Source: Phycisphaerae bacterium
GTDB lineage: Bacteria; Planctomycetota; Phycisphaerae; UBA1845; Fen-1342
Assembly (NCBI GenBank): GCA_020058145.1
Contig: JAGVEP010000516.1
Coordinates: 1-32,516 of the forward strand
DNA: 32,516 nt
Direction: 5' to 3'
Position numbers and translations under genes: made by a program. Positions 17,946 through 26,516 of the stretch are shown here, piece by piece (position 1 is the first letter of the stretch; each line of letters opens with the position of its first letter). The notes beneath the pieces were generated by a model that saw nothing but the letters and a program-made list of their open reading frames with translations, was not told where the DNA came from and did not search any database.

Positions 17946-20246
17946 TCACGGGCCGGTGAACACGCGCTGGAAGATGGCGACGTCGGCGAGGTCCACACCA
18001 CCGTCGCTGTCCAGATCGGAATCCGGGAAGTGGTTGCCGGTGCAGCCGCCGGGACAGGCATTTCCGGGACCGGCCAAGCAGCCGGCAAACACGTTGAAGT
18101 CGCTGCCGTCCACGTCGCCGTCCGTGTCGAAATCGACCTCATAGTACATGCCGATCGCGTGCAGCATGGGCCGGATTTCCGGGTTCGCCATGAAGAGATC
18201 CCAGCAGAGCCCGGTGCGGTAGTTCTCGATCATCGGCGCGATCGTGCCCTCGTCGATTGCGATGTAGCCTGGTGCAAACCAGTTGTTCTGAGGATTGAAC
18301 GCGTCGACAAAGCCGGACACGCCCCAGAGGTTCGCGCCGTACACGTCGTAGTATTGCCGCACAGCGGCCAGCGACTCTGTCGGTGTGTACGGCAGCGCGC
18401 TTGCGGCCGCGGTTGGCGTGATGGTGCCGTTATCATTCGTCGGCGAATGGGCGGAATAGCCCCACGGGTTGAAGCTGGCCGTCAGACCCCACACATACGC
18501 GCTGTAGCCCGCATACGAATGCGGATTGCTGCTGCAGTAGTCGTGGTGCACCAGCGAGATGTTGCGCGCGTTGTCAAAGTAGTTCGCGTACACGTCCCGC
18601 TTGTAGCGCGGGTCGAAGCCCAGGTTCGAGTAGTGTGTGAAGAACAGCGGGCCGCCATACGGCGGACCGACCCAGATCGTGTGACCGTAGTAGCCTTGCC
18701 CGTTGACATAGCCACCCCCGCCGGCCCAGCCGTTGTGATAGCTCGACGCCGGCATCGGATACGTCGGCGACGCGACCGCCAGCAGGTACACAATCATCGC
18801 CTCATTGAACCCACGGATCGGCATGTTCATGTACCAGCCGTAATTCGGCGACCAGTGCCAGTACAGCACGTCGCCGCCCGCATAGCGGCGGTACCAGCTC
18901 CACTCGACAGATTCCCACATCTGCGTTGCCCGCGTGCGGATCTCCGTCTCGACCGGGTCGGCGGGATTGTCGAAATACTGCTGCGCCGTGAGGATGCCCT
19001 CGATGAGAAACGCGGTTTCAACCAGGTCGCCGCCGTTGTCCTGGGCGCCCGCGAATGGAAGCGTCGCGCCCGTGACGCCGTTGTAGTGGTGCGACCACGC
19101 GCCGTGGTAACGCGGCGTAACGTCTTGCACGAAGGCCAGGATTGTGCGGATGCGCGCCGCTGCCTGGGCCCGCGTAATGAAGCCGCGCTCCGCTCCGACC
19201 ACGATGGTCATGAGCCCCATGCCCGTCCCGCCGGTCGTCACGGTGTCGAACGGATGCCCCATGTTCATGCCCTCGCGGGCCATTCCGCAGTTCGGGTGCG
19301 CATCTTCCCAGAAATAGTGCAACGTCGTACGTTGAATGGTGTCAAGCAGCTCGTCGTCCGTTAGGCCGTCGTACAGGGCCGAGACGATCGCCGAGGCCGC
19401 CGTCTCCACGCCGTTCACCATCGCCGTCACGTAGTAGTAATACCGCGGGCTGCCCGCGCCGACACCGTCCGAGTAACCCGCCCCGATGACCAGCGCCCCG
19501 TTGATCTTCGTGTACGGCCCGCCCTGCGCCGTCGCGCGATAGACGTTGTAACCCGCTAAACCGCTTACCGACAGCGGCTTCCAAACCAGCGAAAGATGCT
19601 CGGCGTACGCGTTGGCGGCCACACCTTGCACGCCTGGCGACCCGCCGATGTGCCGAAGACGCAGGTTGTCCACGTAAACAGTGCCGCTGGTGCCGGCCAA
19701 ATTCTGCAGCACGAACGCCCAGATCTGGTTCAGCCCGGTCTGCTCGCGCGCCGACACGTCGAACGTGATCGTTGTCCACACGCCGACCATCGTCGGAATG
19801 CCCGTGGCCTGCTGCCAGACGTCCGGCGGATACCAGTTCGAGTCCCAGATGCCGATCAGGCCGGGCAGCCCACCAGACGAGGCCACGTATACGTCGGCCA
19901 GCAACTGGTCCTCGTTGGCCAAGTCGTAGGTGTGCGCGGACCAAAAGTGCCGAAACTCGACTTTGCGGTCCGTCTCATTCGTGATTGTCACGCGCAGGAC
20001 GTATGACCCGTCAGTCGCCGGCGGAGCACCGCCAACGTCGCCGGGTACGATCGCCACCGCCAACCCCGGATCGCCGGAGTTCGCGACCACGCTCAGGTCG
20101 GTCTCCGACGGCTCATAGCTGGCCAGCGGCGTGAAGATGTCTGCAGACGCCGGAATCACCGCGGGCAGCACCACGAGCGTGGCGACGAGCACCACCCGCC
20201 GACAACCTGCGCGAGACGCCGGCACACGTATCACGTTGGAGCACAT
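17946..20246 (-). CDS. Secreted PF10091 glucoamylase-like / GH144-like glycosidase with CBM-like, FN3 and C-terminal dockerin-like regions
   Basis: LLDTIQRTTLHYFWEDAHPNCGMAREG, GGTGMGLMTIVVGAERGFITRAQAAARI, DNGGDLVETAFLIEGILTAQQYF, PIRGFNEAMIVYLLAVASPTYPMP, WGVSGFVDAFNP, YIAIDEGTIAPMIENYRTGLCWDLFM; FN3 LAGYNVYRATAQGGPYTKI; tail DTDGDVDGSDFNVFAGCL and DLDSDGGVDLADVAIFQRVF. AAGGA upstream of ATG 20246. Confidence 0.85.
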   Translation of the reverse strand: MCSNVIRVPASRAGCRRVVLVATLVVLPAVIPASADIFTPLASYEPSETDLSVVANSGDPGLAVAIVPGDVGGAPPATDGSYVLRVTITNETDRKVEFRHFWSAHTYDLANEDQLLADVYVASSGGLPGLIGIWDSNWYPPDVWQQATGIPTMVGVWTTITFDVSAREQTGLNQIWAFVLQNLAGTSGTVYVDNLRLRHIGGSPGVQGVAANAYAEHLSLVWKPLSVSGLAGYNVYRATAQGGPYTKINGALVIGAGYSDGVGAGSPRYYYYVTAMVNGVETAASAIVSALYDGLTDDELLDTIQRTTLHYFWEDAHPNCGMAREGMNMGHPFDTVTTGGTGMGLMTIVVGAERGFITRAQAAARIRTILAFVQDVTPRYHGAWSHHYNGVTGATLPFAGAQDNGGDLVETAFLIEGILTAQQYFDNPADPVETEIRTRATQMWESVEWSWYRRYAGGDVLYWHWSPNYGWYMNMPIRGFNEAMIVYLLAVASPTYPMPASSYHNGWAGGGGYVNGQGYYGHTIWVGPPYGGPLFFTHYSNLGFDPRYKRDVYANYFDNARNISLVHHDYCSSNPHSYAGYSAYVWGLTASFNPWGYSAHSPTNDNGTITPTAAASALPYTPTESLAAVRQYYDVYGANLWGVSGFVDAFNPQNNWFAPGYIAIDEGTIAPMIENYRTGLCWDLFMANPEIRPMLHAIGMYYEVDFDTDGDVDGSDFNVFAGCLAGPGNACPGGCTGNHFPDSDLDSDGGVDLADVAIFQRVFTGP

Positions 20247-20317
20247 TTCCTTCTCCCTCGAAGCAACACACGCGCGGCCAACGGCCGCGCCAACCTCCCC
20301 GCGGGTAACTGGCGAAC

Positions 20318-20389
20318 AAGGACCAAGGGACTCAAACACTCAACCGCCGCATTGGGAACGCGGCGCTCTTCCGGGCGAGTCACATACCC
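20318..20389 (-). pseudogene. Degenerate tRNA-like sequence (tRNA-Gly CCC-like)
   Basis: Minus strand GGGTATGTGACTCGCCCGGAAGAGCGCCGCGTTCCCAATGCGGCGGTTGAGTGTTTGAGTCCCTTGGTCCTT: near-intact D arm, 5-bp anticodon stem with loop TTCCCAA, T-loop TTTGAGT. Acceptor stem does not pair. Confidence 0.6.
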
Positions 20390-20606
20390 AGCAATCTCGA
20401 TTGTAACACAAAAACCCGCGATCTGTACCTTGTTGATACCGAATACTTCATCCGCCGTGATACGGGCTGGCGATCACGCGGCTGCGGCTCGGCGGCTCTC
20501 AGGCTTCGCGAGGACCAAGCTCGACGACCAGACCCAGAAGACCCGGTTGCGCGGGCGGAGACGAGGGAGGACCGTCAGGTGCCGGCACGCCGGATGTTGA
20601 CGCCGG

Positions 20607-23600
20607 TCAGGGCGACAAGGTAACCGTCACGCTCCCCTTGATGACTTTCAGCGTGACCTGGTGCTCCGTGAACGCAGCCACCATCCCCGCGTCCGTCTGG
20701 ACCGCGCGAAGCACTCGTTCGCCGGGGACCCGGAAGACCAAACCGCCCGGCGGGATGTCACCCGCACCGTCCAGGGTGAGCACGATCTGGTTGCCGCCGG
20801 CGCGCAGCGCGTAAGACAGCCGGCCGTACTCCGTCGGCCAGCGCGCAATCGAGACGCCTGCCGGCATTTCCAGCCACTCCGGCCGAACCCCGGCAGCCAG
20901 TACGAGCGCCTCATCCTGGGTGCGCTCGTACACGAACATACTGCGAAACGCGTTCAGAAACTCCGAGCCTACCCAGGTGTGCGGCAAGTCCCCGATGAAT
21001 TTGGGCGCCGCCGGATCGTGCCACACGACCTCCGGCCACTGGTTCCAGCCCGTTGGACACTGATCGTGCAGGAAGAAATCCAACAACTCGTGCACCTGGC
21101 GCGGCTGTTCCAGCCGCACGAACGTCCCCACCAGCCGTAGCTCATAGGGCGTGTAGTTAAGCCACTCGAGTTTGCCGTCGCGGCGCTGGCAGAAGAAGTC
21201 ATAGTAGCGGGCAAAGGTGTTCTGTAGCAGCGGCCCGGGCAGGTTGTCGCCCTCTTCGCACGGAAAAAGGGCAATGGCGGTCGAGGTCGCGTCGAAATCG
21301 CCGAGTTCGGCACAGCCGGGGATGTAGCCGACGTGTTTTTGCTCTACCGCCAGGTTCACCGAATCGCGCAGGCTGCCGCGGAAGGCATCCCGCAGCCGGG
21401 TGAAGCGTGCCTCCGCCTCCGGCTGCCGCATAATCCGCGCCAGCCGCACGGCGTCCTTCAGGCCGCGTGCGATCCAGAAATCGTCCCAATAGGAGTGCAT
21501 GGGCTTGGCCGAGTAGCCCTCGTGGCTGATTGATTCCGGCACCAGTCCATAGCAGACGCGTTTTTCGGGCGGCCCGTCGCGGTACTCCGGCGTGAGCCGC
21601 TGTTTGCGCAATTCCTCGATGTAGCTCACGGCGGAAACGACTTGTGGCCAATGCCGCTGCAGGAATTGGGCGTCGCGCGTGAAGTTGTAGTACGCCAGCA
21701 GCGCGTAGAGGAACTCGCCGGCGCTGTCGTGTTCCGGGACCGGGTCGGGTCCGCGGCGGTCCACGACACAGGGGATCTTCCCGTTCTCGTATTGGTAACC
21801 CGCAAACCAATCCAGAAAGCGGCGCGCCGCTTCCGCATGGCCCGTGCAGAGCAGCGCTGTCGACGTCAGCGCACCGTCGCGAATCCAACTGCGTTCGTAG
21901 GTGCGCGATCCGGGTTGAATAGCCGGTCCGTCGGCGTTGATGAGGATGTACGCTTGCGTGGTCCGGAAGGTACTCACGAGCCGGGCAGCGTCGGCGGGCA
22001 GGGTAAGTTCGACGCGGTGTAGCATCCTCTCCCAATCGCGGCCCGCCTTCACACGGCGCGCGTCGAAATCGGCTTCCACGCGCCCGCGCTCATGGCTGGC
22101 GGCCTCAATTGAAGCGTCGTGAAAGGGCATTTCCACCACGACGGTCGTGTGTGCGCCGGGCTCCAGGTCGAGATTCCAGCGCCACGCGCCCGAGGCCAGG
22201 GCCGCGGGATCGGTAGCCGTCTGGGTGGGCGGCAGCTTGTTCGTCGCCAGATACTCAATCACCTCGCCCTGGTCGAAACGCGTTGCGCCGAACCCGTCGG
22301 GAGCGCCCCATGGCTTCAGTATCTTTTGGTCGTTTACGACCACGCTTCCGTTCTCGGCGCGGAGCGACGTGATTTGGGCTGCTCCGCCCGTTATGCCGAG
22401 GTCTTGCCAGGGTGGCAGCACCTGAAAAGGCCGGATTCCGACGTACAACGCGCCATTCAAGCGCGCCGCACCCCGATTCGACAGCCGATACTGCGCCAGC
22501 AACGTGGAATGTCCGGCCGGTCCATCCGCCAGCGCGGTGATCTCCAGCTCGGCGTCGTCCAGCTTCCACGTCACCGTAGGAATCGGCAGATAATCGTCCA
22601 GGAGCTTCTGCGTCCACGACGCATCGGCCCAGGTAATCAGCCGCCCATTCAGATAAAGGAACGGTTCGAGTCGAAACCCGAGCTTGTCCACTTCCAGGGC
22701 ACCCGCGACGTCGAACAGGGCTTCCTTGTCGTCCTCCGGGACGCCCACCACCGTCCACCACTGCTGCTGCCCCAGGAAGTAGCGGGGATACCAGCCGCGC
22801 GGCGACTCGCTGGCGATCGTCGCGAACATGCGGTTTCGCGATTCGCCAAACTCCGGCTCCAGCACCCGCAGCCGTTTTACACCTACCCCGCGGCCCCGAC
22901 TGGTCTGCCGCACGGCGAGGCGCAGCGCAGTGGCCTCGACGTCCCGCAAAGGAAGGTAATGCCGGCCGCCGCGGCCGGATTCCAGGGTGCTCACCGTCTG
23001 CCACTGTTGGCCATCTTCGGAAACGGACACGTCGTACGCGACCGGGTAATCGTCCTCGTCCCAGGTGACGGCTAGCCCACCAATTTCGCGTGCCGCCGGG
23101 AACTCGACGGCCAGCGACGGTTGCAAGTCTGTCGCGGCACTGTGCCAGTCGAGCCGGCCCGTTTCATCCAGGGTCAACCACGCGGCAGCGCCTGCCGCTG
23201 CGGACGATGCGCGTACGTGCAGCGGGCCGGCGGCGCGAACCTCGGGCAAGGCCTCAAAAGTCAGCTCATCAAACCAGAGCGAGCCCTTTCCGCCGCTGCC
23301 GGCGGCCACGGCGATCTCGAGCGCGCCCAGCGTCTCGAAACGCTGGCCCCCCGACGGTCCCCAGGCGAACCGGAACTTCCGCGCCGGGTACGACAGCGTG
23401 CGCCACTCGCGGGGGAACTCGAAACTGCGTCGATTCACCCACCACACGTTCTCGCCCGAGAGATCGAGCAGCTTGAACTCCAGGTTGTTGGCCGGTCCCT
23501 CGCCGCGCATCCGGAGTTGAAACCGGTAGTTCGCCGGCAAGGGCATGGGCAGGGCGCGTCGCAGGACGCAGAAGCCCGAGCCGCGCTCGAAGTCGAAGTC

Positions 23601-23783
23601 CAGCCGCAGAGCCTGGGCCTCGTGTCCCGCGTCCGGGCTGATGGACGCACGCACGCCGTCGGACGCCAGCACTTTCCACGTGTCTGGTGAGGCAAAGTCG
23701 TCGAGCAGCACCGGCTGGCACCACGCGGTCGCGGCCGCGAGTAGCACGATCGCCGTCGAAACGAAAGACCGAGCCTTGTTCAT
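20607..23783 (-). CDS. Secreted discoidin (F5/8)-like plus (alpha/alpha)6 six-hairpin putative glycosidase
   Basis: Signal peptide MNKARSFVSTAIVLLAAATAWC; N-terminal jelly roll; discoidin-like YPVAYDVSVSEDGQQWQTVSTLESGRGGRHYLPLRDVEATALRLAVRQ; six-hairpin hallmarks RTYERSWIRDGALTSTALLCTGHAEAARRFLDWFAGYQYENGKIP, HDSAGEFLYALLAYYNFTRD, WDDFWIARGLKDAVRLA, LPHTWVGSEFLNAFRSMF. Confidence 0.8.
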   Translation of the reverse strand: MNKARSFVSTAIVLLAAATAWCQPVLLDDFASPDTWKVLASDGVRASISPDAGHEAQALRLDFDFERGSGFCVLRRALPMPLPANYRFQLRMRGEGPANNLEFKLLDLSGENVWWVNRRSFEFPREWRTLSYPARKFRFAWGPSGGQRFETLGALEIAVAAGSGGKGSLWFDELTFEALPEVRAAGPLHVRASSAAAGAAAWLTLDETGRLDWHSAATDLQPSLAVEFPAAREIGGLAVTWDEDDYPVAYDVSVSEDGQQWQTVSTLESGRGGRHYLPLRDVEATALRLAVRQTSRGRGVGVKRLRVLEPEFGESRNRMFATIASESPRGWYPRYFLGQQQWWTVVGVPEDDKEALFDVAGALEVDKLGFRLEPFLYLNGRLITWADASWTQKLLDDYLPIPTVTWKLDDAELEITALADGPAGHSTLLAQYRLSNRGAARLNGALYVGIRPFQVLPPWQDLGITGGAAQITSLRAENGSVVVNDQKILKPWGAPDGFGATRFDQGEVIEYLATNKLPPTQTATDPAALASGAWRWNLDLEPGAHTTVVVEMPFHDASIEAASHERGRVEADFDARRVKAGRDWERMLHRVELTLPADAARLVSTFRTTQAYILINADGPAIQPGSRTYERSWIRDGALTSTALLCTGHAEAARRFLDWFAGYQYENGKIPCVVDRRGPDPVPEHDSAGEFLYALLAYYNFTRDAQFLQRHWPQVVSAVSYIEELRKQRLTPEYRDGPPEKRVCYGLVPESISHEGYSAKPMHSYWDDFWIARGLKDAVRLARIMRQPEAEARFTRLRDAFRGSLRDSVNLAVEQKHVGYIPGCAELGDFDATSTAIALFPCEEGDNLPGPLLQNTFARYYDFFCQRRDGKLEWLNYTPYELRLVGTFVRLEQPRQVHELLDFFLHDQCPTGWNQWPEVVWHDPAAPKFIGDLPHTWVGSEFLNAFRSMFVYERTQDEALVLAAGVRPEWLEMPAGVSIARWPTEYGRLSYALRAGGNQIVLTLDGAGDIPPGGLVFRVPGERVLRAVQTDAGMVAAFTEHQVTLKVIKGSVTVTLSP

Positions 23784-23845
23784 GGCGTTCCCCTGTTTGG
23801 GCTCGCCGTCCCGGAATGGTCATCCGGCTCCGGGCTGGGCCGCCT

Positions 23846-24907
23846 TCACTGGACGGGTCTGCACCCGCAGGACTCGCGCACGATCAACTCCGCCTCCAGG
23901 GTCACCCGCGTCGGTGGACGCTGCGGATCGGCGATCCGCTGGCACAACAACTCGATGGCCCGCGCGCCCATTTTCGCCATCGGTACCCGCACCGTGGTCA
24001 GCGGCGGGCGCATCATGCGCGCGATCCGCGTGTCGTCAAAGCCCACCACGGCCAGGTCCTGCGGCACGGCCAAGCCCGCCGCCGTTGCCGCCGCGACAAT
24101 CCCGGAAGCCATCTCGTCGTTGGCCGCAAAGACACAGTGTCTCGGTCCCGCCCACGCGCGCACGCGCTCCGTGCCCAGCCGAAACGCGGTTTCGTACTGG
24201 TAGTCGAGATAGTGGATGTCGTTCGGCACGACCGGCACGTTGGACCGCATGAGCACTTCTTTGTATGCCCGCAGCCGCGCGATCGTATCCACGTTGGTCG
24301 CGGGTCCGCCCACAAAGATGATGCGTTGCGCGCCGCAGCGCTCGAGCAGGTGACGCATCATCGCGACGGCCCCCTGTTTCTGATCGATCACGACGCTGTC
24401 GTGCACGGCGCCGTCGAGTTCGGCGTCGAGCACCACGTACGGCATGCGCGCGGTGGCCAGCGTCTCCTGAATGCGATCACGCAGCTCGGCCACCATGACG
24501 GCCACGCCGTCCAGCAGGCTGCGCTGTTGAATGGCACGCAGCAGCGAATGGCTGTCCGCGCTCTCGTGGGCCGAGGAGACAATCAGGTTGTACCCCGACT
24601 GGCGGGCCTGGAGATTCGCCCCCCGGATGATCTCGGAGTAGAACTCGCCGTGCAGGTCGGGCAGGACAAGCGCGACGATCTCGCTCTTGCGCAGCATCAA
24701 CCCACGGGCGAACGCGTTGGGCTGATACCCGAGCTTCTTGATCGCGGCTTCGACACGCGAACGAGTCGTTTCGTTTACCAGTTCGCGGCGGTTGATGACG
24801 CGCGACACGGTACTGATCGAGACTCTGGCCAACTTGGCCACGTCCGCAATCGAAGCGGGCACGTCACCTGGCCGCACGGAATGTCGCTGGGATGCTGTCT
24901 TTGACAC
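23846..24907 (-). CDS. LacI-family transcriptional regulator
   Basis: ASIADVAKLARVSISTVSRVINRRELVNETTRSRVEAAIKKLGYQPNAFARGL helix-turn-helix and hinge; periplasmic-binding-like core VVGFDDTRIARMMRPPLTTVRVPMAKMGARAIELL. Start is likely an internal GTG (24907/24910), though the ORF reaches ATG 24949. Confidence 0.95.
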   Translation of the reverse strand: MSKTASQRHSVRPGDVPASIADVAKLARVSISTVSRVINRRELVNETTRSRVEAAIKKLGYQPNAFARGLMLRKSEIVALVLPDLHGEFYSEIIRGANLQARQSGYNLIVSSAHESADSHSLLRAIQQRSLLDGVAVMVAELRDRIQETLATARMPYVVLDAELDGAVHDSVVIDQKQGAVAMMRHLLERCGAQRIIFVGGPATNVDTIARLRAYKEVLMRSNVPVVPNDIHYLDYQYETAFRLGTERVRAWAGPRHCVFAANDEMASGIVAAATAAGLAVPQDLAVVGFDDTRIARMMRPPLTTVRVPMAKMGARAIELLCQRIADPQRPPTRVTLEAELIVRESCGCRPVQ

Positions 24908-24929
24908 CACTTCCTGCGCATGATATCTT
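24901..24929 (+). promoter_or_regulatory. Sigma70-type promoter with extended -10 for the PF10091 gene
   Basis: TTGACA (24901-24906), 17-bp spacer, TGaTATCTT (-10 at 24924-24929). Confidence 0.65.
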
Positions 24930-24937
24930 TGGGCCGC

Positions 24938-26419
24938 ATGAAGAGTCAAATCACGGTGGCTACGCTGCTTACGTGCACGGCGCTGGCGCTGGGGCCCAGT
25001 GGCTCAGTGCCACCAGCGGATTCTATTCTGCGGACTGCCGAAACCGAAGCGGCGCTCCAATACCGGTTCAGCGACGCCGAGCAGGCCTTGCTCAACGAGG
25101 TCGAGCGGGGTTGCTTCCTGTATTTCTGGAAGGAAGTCGGGCAGCCGGCCCAGCTTGCCAAGGATCGTATGAAAGCCCCCGTGGCGAGTATCGCCGCGAT
25201 CGGCTTTCAGCTCTCGGCTCTGCCGATTGGCGTGGAGCGGGGCTGGATCACGCGGGACGAGGGGCTGCAACGGGCGCGCCGCGTTTTGACGGCGCTCCGC
25301 GAGCGCGACGACAACAAGAAATTCGGCGTGTATCTCCACTATCCGGACCCCAACACCGGCGGGCTTTCCCACGCAGGGTTTGAGATTCTCGCCAGCACCG
25401 TCGACCACGCACTGTTGCTGGCCGGCGTGATTACCGCGGGCCAGTACTTCGGGGGCGAAATCGCGCAGTACGCCGAGCGGTTCGTGGCCGACACCAACTG
25501 GCGGGCGTTCGCGGTGGGCGGCGGCGGCTACCTTTCCATGGGCTGGCGACCGGACGACCCCAAGAGCGTGGCAGGACCTGGCAAGTTCCTGGACGCACAC
25601 TGGAGCTTTGCCAGCGACGAGGAGCGGCTGGTCTACTTCCTGGCGGCCGGGGCCTCCGACCCCAATTTTGCCGTGGCGCCCGAGTGCTACTACCGCCTGA
25701 AGCGCGTCGTCCGGCAGCATGAGAACCGGCCCCCTTTTGTGGCCTCCTGGCCGGGCTCGGCCTTCACGTACGTTTTCAGCCACTGTTGGATCGACTGCCG
25801 CCGCCTCGCGGCCGATGATCCCGCGAGCTTCGGCGTAGCCGGCCCGCGCGTCGACTGGTTTGAGAACTCACGCCGCGCCCTGTTGACCCATCGCCAGCGC
25901 TGTATTGAGCAGTCCGCCCGGTACAAGACCCTGGCGCCCGACCGCTGGGGTCTCAGCCCCTGTTCGGCCCGCGACGGCTACATCGTCCCGGAGATTCAGC
26001 CCAGTGCCAGCGGCAACGACCAGTGGTTTGAAGGTACGGTCGCGCCGTACGCCGCCATCTCCGCGATCATGTTCACCCCTCAGGAGAGCCTGGCCGCCAT
26101 TCGTGCGTTCCGCGCCCTGCAGGACCGGAGCGGCCGGCCGCTCATTTGGCGCGACCCCAACGAGGGCGGCTACGGGTTCGTGGACGCCTTCAATCTCGAC
26201 CAGGGTTTCGCCTGCGACGACTATGTCGGAATCGACGTGGGCCCGACACTGCTCGCCATCGAGAACGCCCGCACGGGTCTGATCTGGAAGCTGTTCATGA
26301 AGGATCCCTCCGTGCGGCGTGCCATGGATCGTCTGGGCTGGCGCGCGAGCGACGACTCGCCGCCGGCCAGCGCCCCCGCTTCCGCACCGACCACGCCGAA
26401 TCCCAGCGATTTGCGTTGA
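24938..26419 (+). CDS. PF10091 glucoamylase-like / GH144-related protein (second paralogue)
   Basis: FLYFWKEVGQPAQLAKDRM, AIGFQLSALPIGVERGWITRDEGLQRARRVLTAL, EGTVAPYAAISAIMFTPQESLAAIRAFRALQ, GGYGFVDAFNLDQGFACDDYVGIDVGPTLLAIENARTGLIWKLFMKDP; N-terminal signal-like MKSQITVATLLTCTALALG. Confidence 0.85.
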   Translation: MKSQITVATLLTCTALALGPSGSVPPADSILRTAETEAALQYRFSDAEQALLNEVERGCFLYFWKEVGQPAQLAKDRMKAPVASIAAIGFQLSALPIGVERGWITRDEGLQRARRVLTALRERDDNKKFGVYLHYPDPNTGGLSHAGFEILASTVDHALLLAGVITAGQYFGGEIAQYAERFVADTNWRAFAVGGGGYLSMGWRPDDPKSVAGPGKFLDAHWSFASDEERLVYFLAAGASDPNFAVAPECYYRLKRVVRQHENRPPFVASWPGSAFTYVFSHCWIDCRRLAADDPASFGVAGPRVDWFENSRRALLTHRQRCIEQSARYKTLAPDRWGLSPCSARDGYIVPEIQPSASGNDQWFEGTVAPYAAISAIMFTPQESLAAIRAFRALQDRSGRPLIWRDPNEGGYGFVDAFNLDQGFACDDYVGIDVGPTLLAIENARTGLIWKLFMKDPSVRRAMDRLGWRASDDSPPASAPASAPTTPNPSDLR

Positions 26420-26444
26420 ACTCGCGGGCACCTCGTGTTATACT
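26416..26444 (+). promoter_or_regulatory. Sigma70-type promoter upstream of GH94 gene
   Basis: TTGAAC (26416-26421), 17-bp spacer, TATACT (26439-26444). Confidence 0.75.
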
Positions 26445-26446
26445 AC

Positions 26447-26460
26447 TGAAAACGCTTTCA
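26447..26460. promoter_or_regulatory. LacI-family operator TGAAAACGCTTTCA
   Basis: Fits the cre/LacI-type consensus TGWAANCGNTNWCA; overlaps the expected +1 of the promoter at 26416-26444. Confidence 0.8.
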
Positions 26461-26516
26461 TCCGGTCGGACACGGCAAGGCTGCGGCGTTTCTTGTGCGT
26501 TTATCGGACACACCTG

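Noticed and set aside
17946-18140. Cellulosome component
   Set aside because: Dockerin-like repeats alone do not show a cellulosome; no cohesin or scaffoldin was seen in the window.
17481-19364. 627-aa plus-strand ORF
   Set aside because: Only the first 30-odd residues are integrase-like; the rest is antisense to the GH144-like gene.
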